Part shown: in pieces, positions 34,812-43,741 of the stretch
How positions within the stretch are numbered: the stretch's first letter is position 1
Layout: each line of letters starts with the position of its first letter
Assembly: GCF_900102025.1 (NCBI RefSeq)
Contig: NZ_FNAU01000008.1
Location: forward strand, 1-64,000
DNA: 64,000 nt
From: Actinobaculum suis
GTDB taxonomy: Bacteria; Actinomycetota; Actinomycetes; Actinomycetales; Actinomycetaceae
Direction: 5' to 3'
Translations under genes and position numbers: made by a program
The notes under the pieces: generated by a model
What the model saw: the letters and a program-made list of their open reading frames with translations, nothing else
Told to the model about the DNA's origin: nothing
The model's database searches: none

Positions 34812-35021
34812 CTACGCAGTATTAGCGGCCTCTTGGTTCTGACGCCTTCTAGAAGCGCGATTGCGGATGATTAATTCTCCACACCAGTAGAGGTTAATTC
34901 CGCCTAAGAGACTGGTGAACAGCATGGCGGTGTCAAAATATGAGACTCCTGGCCGGGCCACCTTCAGGGAAACATAGCCCAAGACGATAGCGAAGGCGGT
35001 CAGTTCATGTAGCAAGTACAT
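34812..35021 (-). CDS. small hypothetical membrane protein
   Basis: 69 residues with two helices (ELTAFAIVLGYVSLKVA and MLFTSLLGGINLYWCGELII) and a basic tail (RNRASRRRQN). AAGGAGACGAC before the ATG supports translation. No family is recognised. Confidence 0.65.
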   Translation of the reverse strand: MYLLHELTAFAIVLGYVSLKVARPGVSYFDTAMLFTSLLGGINLYWCGELIIRNRASRRRQNQEAANTA

Positions 35022-35184
35022 GTCGTCTCCTTTGACCTAACGCCTGATTGCGAATCTATCTTATACCCGCGCTGTGAAGCTGGTAATGAAGATTCTGGGC
35101 CAATTTGATTAGCGTGCGTTGGTGCGCTTTTCCATGTTCGGTGGGCTGTTGCTGATGATGTTTATTCGCCCGCAGAAGCGCGGT

Positions 35185-36090
35185 TTAGGTGCGGGGAAGC
35201 TCCTGGCCGGGGCAGGTCTCTAGTACCTCGACCATGGCCGCGCGTTCTTCTGCAGTTACCGCAATCTCGTATTTTTGTTTCACAGCTACTTGCCGGGAGA
35301 CGTATTCACAATGGAAAGCGGTGTTTGGCGGTAGCCAGGAAGCGGCATCCGAGTGGCCTTTCGATTCATTTTCATGCCCGGAAACCGCGAGCAGATTTAG
35401 CGGATCTGTGGCCAGGGCGAAGCGTTTCGCGGGAACCCACTGGGCCGCGCCTTTCTCCCAGGCGTCGTACAGTGCCACCACGTGATCGATTTGCACCGAG
35501 TTTGGATTCTTTTCTCGGTTGAAATGAATCTTTTTGCCCGAATACGGGTCGTTGAGCGTTCCGGTTCCCACCACGCAATGCGGTGGCGTATTCTTCCCTT
35601 TCCAATATTTCGGGTTCTGCAACTGCTGGCCCAAAATCTCGTTGCGTTCATTGCAACCGTCACCGTCCGTATCCGGCCAGCCGTGCCCCAAACCAAATTC
35701 GGCGCGGTCATAGTCTTTGCCCTGCGTATCCGTGTTAGCTGCCGTGGCGGCGGGCAGATTGCGTGCCGCGGTGAGTGCGTCTCCGCCGGCTACTGGTTGG
35801 GAAATAAAATCGGTGGGCTGTTGCGCCTCTTGCCCGGCCTTGCCCCAGGAAAACGAATCCACAACGAGCGCGCCGAACACGAATAGCACGATCAAAAGCA
35901 TGATAAAGCGATTCGTTTTCCGCATGCGTTCCTGTTTACGCCGGCTCGGAGCCCGCCGTTTCCCAGTTTTTGGTCCCCCTTCGCCAGGCCGGGAAGAATT
36001 GCCGACGCCGTTCAGCGTGCGTTGCAGTTTCTCCCTGCGGGCGCGGTTCTGGTGAGAGTCATGGTGGCTGGGTCGGAAAGATTGTGCCAT
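35185..36090 (-). CDS. membrane-anchored HNH-type endonuclease (DUF1524/GmrSD C-terminal like)
   Basis: A 301-residue protein. A basic N-terminus (KRRAPSRRKQERMRK) and one helix (FIMLLIVLFVFGALVVDSF) make it a type II membrane protein with the nuclease outside. The domain shows LGHGWPDTDGDGCNERNEIL, VQIDHVVALYDAWEKGAAQW (catalytic DH), DPLNLLAVSGHENESKGHSD and a cysteine in FHCEYVSRQ. This is the secreted HNH layout common in actinobacteria. The ATG 36090 follows TATCCT by 6 nt (leaderless). It stands next to the ExeM-type nuclease, convergent to it, so two exported nucleases share the locus. Confidence 0.88.
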   Translation of the reverse strand: MAQSFRPSHHDSHQNRARREKLQRTLNGVGNSSRPGEGGPKTGKRRAPSRRKQERMRKTNRFIMLLIVLFVFGALVVDSFSWGKAGQEAQQPTDFISQPVAGGDALTAARNLPAATAANTDTQGKDYDRAEFGLGHGWPDTDGDGCNERNEILGQQLQNPKYWKGKNTPPHCVVGTGTLNDPYSGKKIHFNREKNPNSVQIDHVVALYDAWEKGAAQWVPAKRFALATDPLNLLAVSGHENESKGHSDAASWLPPNTAFHCEYVSRQVAVKQKYEIAVTAEERAAMVEVLETCPGQELPRT

Positions 36091-36398
36091 TGCCCCAGGA
36101 TAGCGCGCTGCGGCGTCGGCGCCACTAAACACCGCCTACCGCACAGTGCTTGCCGCGCGCTACCGGCGGTGGAATCCGCGCTACTCGCCGCGCGCTTCCC
36201 GCTACCGCACCTCCTTTCGAAGCCCTAAAGTTGCGGTGCAGAAAACCTGCCGCCGCGGGTGGCAGAGGTCTAGACTTGGTGTTTATTGGCATGAGCGAGG
36301 CGGCTGGTTTCCGGCGGAAATCGCGGCCGCACGGCTAGGCGCACGAACATGCGCTCAGCGGATGCGAATAGCGGATGCGAACAGTGGAAAGGGAGAGA

Positions 36399-37718
36399 AT
36401 GGCGCAGGCCCTCAACTCGGAAAAGATTGCCGAATACGCAGAAAAGTTCGCGGCAGACGCGCGGGCACGGATCGTTCAGAACGCGGTCACCCAAACGCCG
36501 ATCGCAAAGGTAGCGGAGGATCGTGAGGTCATTAACTCGATCGATCCTTCGATGTCCGTCAAGGTAGATAAGTGGCCGGTTACGAATCAGAAGAAATCGG
36601 GGCGGTGCTGGCTGTTTTCCGGGCTAAATTCTTTTAAGGACGCAGTGTATGCCGAAACCGGGCTGAAGAATTTTGAGTTCTCCCAGAACTACCAACATTT
36701 TTATGACAAGCTCGAAAAGGCCAACTATTTCCTCAATTCTATGATTGAGCTGGCCGATTCCACTTCGGAACGCGATGATCGCACGGTTCACTTCCTGCTT
36801 TCGGATCCGATTGGTGATGGTGGCCAGTGGAATATGTTCGTGGCTTTGGTGGAAAAGTACGGCGTGGTTCCCAAGTATGCGATGCCGGAAACCGAATCTT
36901 CCTCCAATACCGGCGCGATGAATCGCACCCTGGAAATGTTGCTGCGGCGCGCGGCGCGCGATATTCGTAACGCGCCGGCGGGGGAGCGCGAAGAAATCCG
37001 GGCCACCACGATGGAACAGGTCTACCGGGTGCTTGCTATTCATTTGGGCACCCCGCCGCAGAAGTTCCTTTGGCAGTGGGAAGATAAAGACGGCGAGTTC
37101 CACCGCGAAGGCGAGTTCACGCCCCAAGAATTTGCGCGTAAGTACGCGCCGAATCTGGGCGAATACGTGTGCGTGGTAAATGATCCGCGCAATGCATACG
37201 GCAAGCTCTACACGGTAGACCGGCTCGGCAATGTGGTGGGCGCCAAGCCCGTCACCTACTTGAATGTGCCGATTGCAGTGATCCGCCAGGCGGTTATTGC
37301 CGAACTGCAAGATGGCCGCCCGGTATGGATGGGCTGCGATACCACCAAGCAGGCAGACCGCGACCGCGGTATTTGGGACGGTCAGCTCTACGACTACGAA
37401 GGCACCTACGGGATCGACCTGGAGATGTCGAAGGCGGATGAGCTTCGCTTCGGCGAATCTATGATGACCCACGCCATGGTCTTCACCGGGGTGGATCTGG
37501 TGGATGGCCAGCCGCGCCGCTGGCGGATCGAAAACTCGTGGGGCGAAGGAATGGGCGATAAGGGTTTCTGGACCATGAATGATTCCTGGTTCGACCAGCA
37601 CGTATTCGAAATCGCGGTGCCAGCTTCCCGCCTGCCCGAAGAATACTTGCCCGTACTGGAAACCGAACCTGCCGTACTTCCCGCTTGGGATCCGATGGGT
37701 TCGCTCGCCCGCGGCTAA
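36399..37718 (+). CDS. pepC: C1B aminopeptidase (bleomycin hydrolase/PepC family), copy 1
   Basis: A 439-residue papain-fold cysteine peptidase. The catalytic Cys is in TNQKKSGRCWLFSGLNSF, His in MMTHAMVFTGVDL and Asn in WRIENSWGEGMGDKG. PKYAMPETESSSNTGAMN is the conserved middle block. Such enzymes form hexameric cytosolic barrels that trim N-terminal residues from peptides and inactivate bleomycin-like compounds. ATG 36399 follows AAAGGGAGA. A second, diverged copy lies 261 nt downstream, separated by a 27-bp tandem array. Confidence 0.95.
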   Translation: MAQALNSEKIAEYAEKFAADARARIVQNAVTQTPIAKVAEDREVINSIDPSMSVKVDKWPVTNQKKSGRCWLFSGLNSFKDAVYAETGLKNFEFSQNYQHFYDKLEKANYFLNSMIELADSTSERDDRTVHFLLSDPIGDGGQWNMFVALVEKYGVVPKYAMPETESSSNTGAMNRTLEMLLRRAARDIRNAPAGEREEIRATTMEQVYRVLAIHLGTPPQKFLWQWEDKDGEFHREGEFTPQEFARKYAPNLGEYVCVVNDPRNAYGKLYTVDRLGNVVGAKPVTYLNVPIAVIRQAVIAELQDGRPVWMGCDTTKQADRDRGIWDGQLYDYEGTYGIDLEMSKADELRFGESMMTHAMVFTGVDLVDGQPRRWRIENSWGEGMGDKGFWTMNDSWFDQHVFEIAVPASRLPEEYLPVLETEPAVLPAWDPMGSLARG

Positions 37719-37731
37719 GACCCACCGCATC

Positions 37732-37893
37732 GGTACCCGCGCGGTTAGCGGATGAATCGGTACCCGCGGGGTAAGCGGGTGAATCAGTACTTGCGCGGTA
37801 AGCAGGTAAATAGGTACTCACGCGGTAAGCGGGTGAATCAGTACCCGCGCGGTAAGCGGGTAAATCGGTACTCGCGCGGTTAGCGGGCGGGTA
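37732..37893. repeat. 27-bp tandem array, six copies, between the two peptidase genes
   Basis: Units start at 37732, 37759, 37786, 37813, 37840 and 37867, consensus GGTACCCGCGCGGTAAGCGG followed by GTGAATC. The gene tail CCCGCGGCTAAG (37709-37720) resembles the CCGCGCGGTAAG core, so the array may derive from the stop region. Confidence 0.95.
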
Positions 37894-37979
37894 CTTGGAA
37901 GAAAACACACGAACTGCGGGCCGGGGCGAACGCGATGTAGCGCCCGGCCCGCAGCTAGTAATAAGGAGAGTGGTTGGCT

Positions 37980-39341
37980 GTGACAGCCGCCGATATTTCT
38001 ACCACGCAGTTAGCCCAGTGGGCACAAGATTTTACGGACGACGCCGCCGCCCGGCTGGCGCAAAATGCCGTCACTCAAAATCCGGTTTCTCGCCTGGCCC
38101 AAGATCCGGGGCGGGCCGCCGCGCTGGAAGGCGCCACTTTCTCCCTCAAAGTCGATAAGTGGGAAGTTTCGAACCAGAAGCAGTCTGGCCGGTGCTGGAT
38201 GTTTGCCGGCTATAACGCGGCGGGCCGGCCGGGCGTGCTCCGGGCTACCGGTTTGGAAAACTTCGAGTTTTCCTTCGCCTACTTGCAGTTCTTCGACCAG
38301 CTCGAAAAAGCCAATGTGTTCTTGGTGCACATGGAAGAACTGGCAGACGTTCCTTTTCCAGGCGAGTTCTTGACGCCGAGCGAATCGGTGCAAACCGAAC
38401 GCGATGCGCGCACGGTGGCCACCATGCTGGAATCTCCGGTGGGCGATGGCGGCTGGTGGACGTCTTTCACGAACCTGGTGAAAAAGTATGGGGCCGTGCC
38501 CAAGTACGCCATGCCGGAAACCGAATCGAGTTCGAACACGAAGGAAATGCACGCGGCGCTCGTGCGGCGCTTGCGACGCGCCGCCTGGGAAATGCATACT
38601 TCCCCGGCCACTGAGCGGCCGCAACTACGCACCCAAGCCCTGGCCGATGTGTACCGGATTTTGCGGATCCACCTGGGCACCCCGCCCGAAAAGTTCATGT
38701 GGCAATGGGAAGATAAAGACGGCAAGTTCCACCGGGAAGGGGAACTCACCCCACAAGAATTCGCGGCCCGCACGCTTCCCGATCTGGACGATTATCTGTG
38801 CTTGCTCGCCGATCCGCGCCTTACCGTTGGTGAGTCCTATGTGATTGACCGGAGCGAATCTATGCTCGGCAAACCGCAAGTTTTCTGCGTGGTCCCCATG
38901 GAAGTGCTACAGAGTGCTACCGTGGCCACGCTCCGCGAAGGCGAACCCGTGTGGATGGCCTGCGATGTGGGGCAAGATATGGACCGCAAAAAGGGTATTG
39001 GCGATCCGCAACTGTTCGCACGCGGTGAGTTGTACGGCGTGGACATGAGCCTAGAACGGCACGCCGGAATCTGCACCAAGGAATACCTGCCCACCCACGC
39101 CATGGCATTCACCGGTGTGGACCTGGTAGACGAGGTGCCGCAACGGTGGCGGATCGAAAACTCTTGGGGTGAACAAAACGGCGCGAAAGGCTACTTCACG
39201 GTTTCCGACGCGTGGTTCACCGAACACACCTACCTGGTAGTGGTCAAGGAAAACGCGATCCCGGCAAAATGGCGGGAACGCGTGCTCGCCGCGGCCCAGG
39301 CCACCCCGCACGTACTACCCATTTGGGACGTGCTCAGCTAA
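37980..39341 (+). CDS. pepC: C1B aminopeptidase (bleomycin hydrolase/PepC family), copy 2
   Basis: A 453-residue paralogue of the preceding gene with the catalytic residues intact (SNQKQSGRCWMFAGYNA; PTHAMAFTGVDLVDE; WRIENSWGEQNGAKGYFTV). Relative to copy 1 the segment after the active-site Cys differs (GRPGVLRATGLENFEF in place of KDAVYAETGLKNFEF), and there is an insertion near PFPGEFLTPSESVQ. Different peptide specificity is therefore likely. AAGGAG lies 10 nt before GTG 37980; a TTG at 37974 is the alternative. The gluQ gene follows after 19 nt, probably cotranscribed. Confidence 0.94.
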   Translation: MTAADISTTQLAQWAQDFTDDAAARLAQNAVTQNPVSRLAQDPGRAAALEGATFSLKVDKWEVSNQKQSGRCWMFAGYNAAGRPGVLRATGLENFEFSFAYLQFFDQLEKANVFLVHMEELADVPFPGEFLTPSESVQTERDARTVATMLESPVGDGGWWTSFTNLVKKYGAVPKYAMPETESSSNTKEMHAALVRRLRRAAWEMHTSPATERPQLRTQALADVYRILRIHLGTPPEKFMWQWEDKDGKFHREGELTPQEFAARTLPDLDDYLCLLADPRLTVGESYVIDRSESMLGKPQVFCVVPMEVLQSATVATLREGEPVWMACDVGQDMDRKKGIGDPQLFARGELYGVDMSLERHAGICTKEYLPTHAMAFTGVDLVDEVPQRWRIENSWGEQNGAKGYFTVSDAWFTEHTYLVVVKENAIPAKWRERVLAAAQATPHVLPIWDVLS

Positions 39342-39360
39342 CCAGAGAAACGCTACGCTC

Positions 39361-40350
39361 ATGCCCAAGACCCCAACAAAGCCGGCTAGCTCCGAAACTG
39401 ATCCGTGCGGTCGCTATGCGCCCAGCCCCACGGGTGAACTACATTTGGGAAATTTGCGGACGGCTTTGTTGGCTTGGGCGCTCGCGGCCCGGCACGGGCG
39501 GCATTTTGTGCTCCGCATGGAAGATCTCGATAGGGAACGCAGCCGGCCGGCGTACGCGCAAGCCGAGCTGGCAGACCTGGCGGCTATCGGGATCACGTGG
39601 GATGAGCCGGTGCAGTACCAATCGTGCCGCGGCGCTTTGTATGAGCGCGAGTTTGCGCGTTTGCAGGCGGCCGGTTTGCTCTATGAGTGTTACTGCACGC
39701 GCCGAGATTTAGCGGAAGCGGCGAGCGCACCAAACGGAACGCCCGGTATTTATCCGGGTACGTGCCGCGCTTTGGGCCCGAAGCAGCGGGCAGCTGGCCG
39801 CGCAAAACTGGCGGGAATGCGGCGCGGCCCGGCTTTGCGCCTGCGTGCGCAAGTGCGCGAGTTAACGGTGCGCGACGCCGTGGCCGGTACCTTTACGGGG
39901 CCGGTAGATGATTTTGTGATCCGGCGCGGAGATGGAGTTTTTTCCTATAATTTCGTTTCCGTGGTAGATGATTGTGCAGCGGGAGTGCGGGAAGTTGTGC
40001 GCGGGGCAGACCTGTTGGCTTCCACTCCCCGCCAGGTCCATTTGCAGCAGCTTTTGGGTTACCCAAGGCCAGATTATTACCACGTGCCCATGGTGTTTAA
40101 TTCGGCGGGCCGGCGCTTAGCTAAGCGCGACGGCGCCGTTACGCTTAGCCGCTTACGCGCCTATGGTTGGGACGGGCCGAGTGTGGTCAAACTCCTCGCG
40201 AAGTCTTTGGGCATTGTGCTTGGCAGTGGGGGTACGGCGCGCGAATTGGCCTGCGAGTTCGCGCAGAAGCTAACCTTGGACGCACTTCGTTGCGATCCAT
40301 GGTACGTAGACGTGGAGAAGCTCGAAGCTGGCCCGGCGCTTGCCAGCTAG
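39361..40350 (+). CDS. gluQ: glutamyl-Q tRNA(Asp) synthetase
   Basis: A 329-residue truncated GluRS paralogue. The HIGH-type signature is RYAPSPTGELHLGNLRTAL and the KMSKS equivalent is RRLAKRDGAVTLSRL. The zinc site is CYCTRRDL...YPGTC. GluRS proper is about 470 residues with an anticodon-binding domain, absent here, so this is GluQ-RS, which attaches Glu to queuosine in tRNA-Asp. The stop lies in the first unit of a 10-bp array. Confidence 0.9.
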   Translation: MPKTPTKPASSETDPCGRYAPSPTGELHLGNLRTALLAWALAARHGRHFVLRMEDLDRERSRPAYAQAELADLAAIGITWDEPVQYQSCRGALYEREFARLQAAGLLYECYCTRRDLAEAASAPNGTPGIYPGTCRALGPKQRAAGRAKLAGMRRGPALRLRAQVRELTVRDAVAGTFTGPVDDFVIRRGDGVFSYNFVSVVDDCAAGVREVVRGADLLASTPRQVHLQQLLGYPRPDYYHVPMVFNSAGRRLAKRDGAVTLSRLRAYGWDGPSVVKLLAKSLGIVLGSGGTARELACEFAQKLTLDALRCDPWYVDVEKLEAGPALAS

Positions 40351-40440
40351 GACCAGCTAGGACCAGCCAGAACTAGTCATAAGCAGTTAGGACCGGCCAG
40401 AAGTAGCTAGGGCCGGCCAGAACTAGCTAGAAGCACTAGG
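40341..40440. repeat. 10-bp tandem array starting over the gluQ stop codon
   Basis: Ten imperfect 10-bp units (TGCCAGCTAG, GACCAGCTAG, GACCAGCCAG, and so on) run in register from 40341. The TAG of the first unit is the gluQ stop. Because 10 is not a multiple of three, TAG recurs in different frames. Confidence 0.9.
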
Positions 40441-40544
40441 TGCTACCGGCATTGTGTGCGGCGGCTTTAGCGCGATCTCGCGCGGTGGCTTTGCTGCGGT
40501 CGCGTGTGGTGGCTTAGTACGTGGGACTTTTAGTAACCCGCGGC

Positions 40545-40799
40545 TTAAAACATGAAATAGATGAACAGGGCGATGATTACGATGATTGCAATACCGCCAA
40601 ACACCCATCGCAGCGCGCGGCGCTGTTTTTTCGGAAGGTAATCCTCGCCGGGCACGTAGCCGCCAAAATCGTAGCCGCCATGTTGATCGGCGCGATCACC
40701 AAAAAGCATGGATGGTGGGTTGTTATCGGCGGTTGTGGAGTGGGCATCCTCGCTCGAACCGCGCCGCGAGGAGTCCGTACGTCGTCCCCAGAAAGCCAT
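40545..40799 (-). CDS. small hypothetical tail-anchored membrane protein
   Basis: 84 residues: a polar N-terminal part (SSRRGSSEDAHSTTADNN), a Gly/Tyr patch (GGYDFGGYVPGEDYLPKKQRR) and one C-terminal helix (WVFGGIAIIVIIALFIYFMF). GGAGGGGAAAG before ATG 40799 supports the start. The topology suits a tail-anchored protein with a cytoplasmic domain. No family is recognised. Confidence 0.65.
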   Translation of the reverse strand: MAFWGRRTDSSRRGSSEDAHSTTADNNPPSMLFGDRADQHGGYDFGGYVPGEDYLPKKQRRALRWVFGGIAIIVIIALFIYFMF

Positions 40800-41127
40800 C
40801 GTTCTTTCCCCTCCACCGCGAATCGATTGCGCCAATCACGTGGCATCACGCGAAAGGTGCCTAGCAGGACCGCTAAGTGCACTTAGTCTAGTGTGATCTG
40901 CCCCCAGATATGCAGGCCGTGTCACTTTTTGGAAGGGAATGTTGGGCTTGTTGGGCTTGCCCGCAAGTTGTTGATATTTTTCTAGGCGGCTTCCAAGAAT
41001 ACTTTATGCCCACCAACAAAACGTAATTAACACAAAGCGGTGTTGGACGTATCGATTATTTCATGTCGCGAAGAATAGCGTTTGGCAACAGTTGCGGTGC
41101 CTATGGTGGTGGTTTTCCTCCTGCAAA

Positions 41128-41280
41128 ATGAGTTACCTTCAATCGGGAGAGTCGCTTGCTCTTCCTGCCCTTTGGTTGGTGGGTGCCACCATAGGGTGGA
41201 TGGCATTATTCGCTGAGGTGTGGGCAGCCCTGCTAATCCGGCAGAGAGCTTTAGCCCGCCGCTTGCCCGTTCACGCGTAA
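41128..41280 (+). CDS. possible small membrane protein
   Basis: 50 residues from ATG 41128: one hydrophobic helix (LALPALWLVGATIGWMALFA) and a basic tail (RQRALARRLPVHA). No Shine-Dalgarno is visible, and the flanks from 40800 to 41482 are otherwise empty and more AT-rich. It is listed because the helix plus basic tail is protein-like. It could be a chance frame. Confidence 0.35.
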   Translation: MSYLQSGESLALPALWLVGATIGWMALFAEVWAALLIRQRALARRLPVHA

Positions 41281-41482
41281 CGTTATATCGGCACCAAATC
41301 GTTAACTAAGTACTTAAGTGTGTTGAAAACCAATCTGCTTGGGCGAATTGGGGAAGCGATCGAAACTGATGTGAGGGAACTTCCTTAAAGGTGTTGACGG
41401 TTTCCGCGCTCCGATATAAAGTGACCCCATCCACATAAGATGCGTGGTGTTTGGAACATTACGCTTTGAAAGTTGGTGGGCA

Positions 41483-41578
41483 ATGAGAACGAAAAAACGT
41501 GGGCTAGCGGTTGCCGTTTCAGCTCTCCCTCTTTCTAGCGGGCTTGGCATTAATGGTCTGTTGCATGCCGCGATCTGA
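41483..41578 (+). CDS. 31-residue basic-hydrophobic peptide ORF
   Basis: MRTKKRGLAVAVSALPLSSG and a further 11 residues (to HAAI). A short Arg/Lys start, a hydrophobic stretch and no charged tail resemble a small secreted or membrane-active peptide, or a truncated signal peptide. GGTGGG precedes the ATG by 2-7 nt. A strong terminator follows at 41614-41660 and then a three-gene ABC system. The position suggests a peptide gene next to its exporter or immunity genes, but it could equally be a leader peptide. Confidence 0.4.
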   Translation: MRTKKRGLAVAVSALPLSSGLGINGLLHAAI

Positions 41579-41613
41579 ACCGTATTGACTGATCGGCGGA
41601 CGTACAAAATGGT

Positions 41614-41660
41614 GGGGCGTGGCTCAGGCGGCTCCTTGAGCCGTGCCCCGCCCTTCTCTT
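41614..41660 (+). terminator. terminator or attenuator before ABC system
   Basis: Arms GGGGCGTGGCTCA and TGAGCCGTGCCCC pair over 13 bp (two G-U) and are followed by a pyrimidine/T-rich run (CTTCTCTTTCTG). It lies between the 31-residue ORF and the first ABC gene. Confidence 0.85.
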
Positions 41661-41685
41661 TCTGTTGTTGAAAGTGAGGGTTGAA

Positions 41686-42999
41686 TTGGCACGAATATTG
41701 CTTATAGAGCTGAGAACCTCTCGTAGCCGGTGGTGGTCACTGCTACTTGCAGGTGTTTATCTTTTGGTTGCCTTGTTACTGTCGGAACGCGACGGTTGGA
41801 AGGTGTGGCTTAATGAAGCATCTATTTCCGCGGTTACGGGGATCTTGTTCGCCGGCATTCTAATTCCCATAATTGCGGCTATCGAGCAACAGATTTGGCG
41901 CAAGGGTACGCTTTCGGAACTCGGCGGAGTGGCACCTGGTAAGAAGTTGCTCGCCACAGCTGTGCGCCTGGGCGTTAATATGTTTTATTTGGCCTTGGTA
42001 CCGCTCATAATTTCAACCGTGGTAATCCGGATTATGGCCGGGATGGCGGGCGCGAAAAATGGTATTTTCACACCGGTCTACGCGGTGCTGTGCGTCGTGT
42101 TTGCCTGTGCATTAATCTGCATTGGGAGCGCAATTGGCGATATGCTCCCCTCGCGCATTGCCGCGATAGTGGCGGCCGCAGTTGTAGGATTTGTGCTTTC
42201 CACGTATCTTTCCCCGGTACCGGCAGCTAATGATCCGTGGACGAAGGTGTCCTTGGCCGGCTATGGAGCAACCATAGGAACCCTGCTGGGTGGCATTATT
42301 TTGTTGCTACTCGGAGCCCTGACTAGGGGTGAATCAAGAGGAAATGTTCGTGCCACTACGGCGCAGTTGGCGCGTGGCAGTGGAGTTTCGATCCTCGCCA
42401 TTGTCTGTGTTGCTTTGTTCTTTAACGGGCCGGTACGGGTTAACGGTGCCTTGCGAGATCCGCAGCCAGGAATATGCGCGGAAAAGGGTGGGGCACGGGC
42501 CTGTGTATGGCCGGGCGATGAAGTGCGTCTGCCCTTCCTGCTCAATGTTGCGCAGAAGCTTGCTCATATTTACGAAGCCCTAGGTGAACCGCGGGAAACT
42601 CTTACCGTCGTCGAAAAACAAATAATTGGCGGGGATTACACCGTGAGCCCAATGACCGGCGGCGATGGTGGCTTGTGGCTTGCTGCAGATTCGGTTGCCT
42701 TCGAAATGCTGGCTGACCGGATGGGGCAGGCGCAAACGGTGTGCCCCACAGTAGAAAAATCCCAGGAAGAATTAAGTGCCGAATGGGATATGAACTGGAA
42801 ACTAAACGAAGTGTTCACGCAATATCTTTTCGGTGGCGAAAGGCCTCCGGAGGTCGAAGTTGAAGATGCGGCAATTGATGCCTCTTTGGGGGAGATTCGG
42901 GCGAAAACGCGTTCCTGGAGTGAAGCGCAACAAGCGGACTGGATCGTTTCCAATATCAAGGCGATAGATAACTGCGAAAGGCTGAAAGATGCAGATTAA
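41686..42999 (+). CDS. ABC-type membrane protein with exported C-terminal domain
   Basis: About 437 residues. The first 260 contain six or seven helices (SRWWSLLLAGVYLLVALLLS through VSILAIVCVALFFN) as in ABC-2-like permeases. The rest is a hydrophilic domain with three cysteines (GICAEKGGARACVWPGDEV, QTVCPTVEK), probably outside the cell. No substrate family is recognised. The start is uncertain: TTG 41686 with GTGAGGG upstream is chosen; GTG 41674 and TTG 41665 are in frame. It overlaps the ATPase gene by 11 nt, forming a three-gene operon. Confidence 0.72.
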   Translation: MARILLIELRTSRSRWWSLLLAGVYLLVALLLSERDGWKVWLNEASISAVTGILFAGILIPIIAAIEQQIWRKGTLSELGGVAPGKKLLATAVRLGVNMFYLALVPLIISTVVIRIMAGMAGAKNGIFTPVYAVLCVVFACALICIGSAIGDMLPSRIAAIVAAAVVGFVLSTYLSPVPAANDPWTKVSLAGYGATIGTLLGGIILLLLGALTRGESRGNVRATTAQLARGSGVSILAIVCVALFFNGPVRVNGALRDPQPGICAEKGGARACVWPGDEVRLPFLLNVAQKLAHIYEALGEPRETLTVVEKQIIGGDYTVSPMTGGDGGLWLAADSVAFEMLADRMGQAQTVCPTVEKSQEELSAEWDMNWKLNEVFTQYLFGGERPPEVEVEDAAIDASLGEIRAKTRSWSEAQQADWIVSNIKAIDNCERLKDAD

Positions 43000-43741
43000 A
43001 ATTGAAGGCCTGGCTCAGGGATATGGAAGTAAAACCGTTTTCAGTGGAGTATCGATGGATGTCGGTCCCGGAATTACTGCTCTGATTGGCGAAAACGGTG
43101 CTGGAAAAACTACTTTCCTGCGTACTTTGATTACCCAACTTCGGCCGAAAGCCGGGCGGATTCTTTATGACGACGCCGTACCTGGTACTGCGCGTGCCCG
43201 GCGCAATTTGCGGGAGCGAATCGGCTACTTACCACAAGAATATGAGGCTGACAGCCGGTTTACGGTAGAAGATATTCTGCATTACACAGCCTGGATGAAA
43301 GGCGCGAGTTCCCGCGCCGATTTTGACGCGATACTAAAGCTCGTAGATCTAAGCGAATCTCGAACCACTAAATACGGCAAACTTTCCGGCGGCATGAAGA
43401 GGCGAGCAGCGATCGCGAGCGCGGGGGTAACTGATCCGGATTTGGTTGTTCTTGACGAGCCGACTGTTGGCCTGGATCCAGCACAAAGGATTCGTTTCCG
43501 GGCTTTGCTTGACAAAATTCGGGATAAGACCGTAATCGTTAGTACGCACCTTATTGAAGACGTGGTGGCTTCCGCGGATCGCGTGGTGGTGCTTTCTAAC
43601 CATGGGGTTGCGTTTCAGGGTACGCCCGATGAGCTTGCGGCACGCAGTGTGGTGGCGGCTGCGCCGGGCGCGCCGCAGTTGGGCAAGCTCGAACAAATCG
43701 AACAGAGCTTCTTGCAACTTATTGGGGAAAGTAATGTGTGA
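42989..43741 (+). CDS. ABC transporter ATP-binding protein
   Basis: A 250-residue ATPase: Walker A LIGENGAGKTTFLRTL, Q-loop YLPQEYEADSR, signature KLSGGMKRRAAIASA, Walker B LVVLDEPTVGLDP, H-loop VSTHLIEDV. Closest in style to the CcmA/BcrA group that powers export of peptides, antibiotics or lipids. It overlaps both neighbouring membrane genes, so all three act together. Confidence 0.92.
   Translation: MQIKIEGLAQGYGSKTVFSGVSMDVGPGITALIGENGAGKTTFLRTLITQLRPKAGRILYDDAVPGTARARRNLRERIGYLPQEYEADSRFTVEDILHYTAWMKGASSRADFDAILKLVDLSESRTTKYGKLSGGMKRRAAIASAGVTDPDLVVLDEPTVGLDPAQRIRFRALLDKIRDKTVIVSTHLIEDVVASADRVVVLSNHGVAFQGTPDELAARSVVAAAPGAPQLGKLEQIEQSFLQLIGESNV

Noticed and set aside
36624-37730. Minus-strand open frame (368 codons) opposite the first peptidase
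   Set aside because: Antisense shadow without start signals; the plus strand has an intact catalytic triad.
41005-41025. Six-codon ORF after an AAGAAT box
   Set aside because: A possible leaderless start, but too short to support as a gene.
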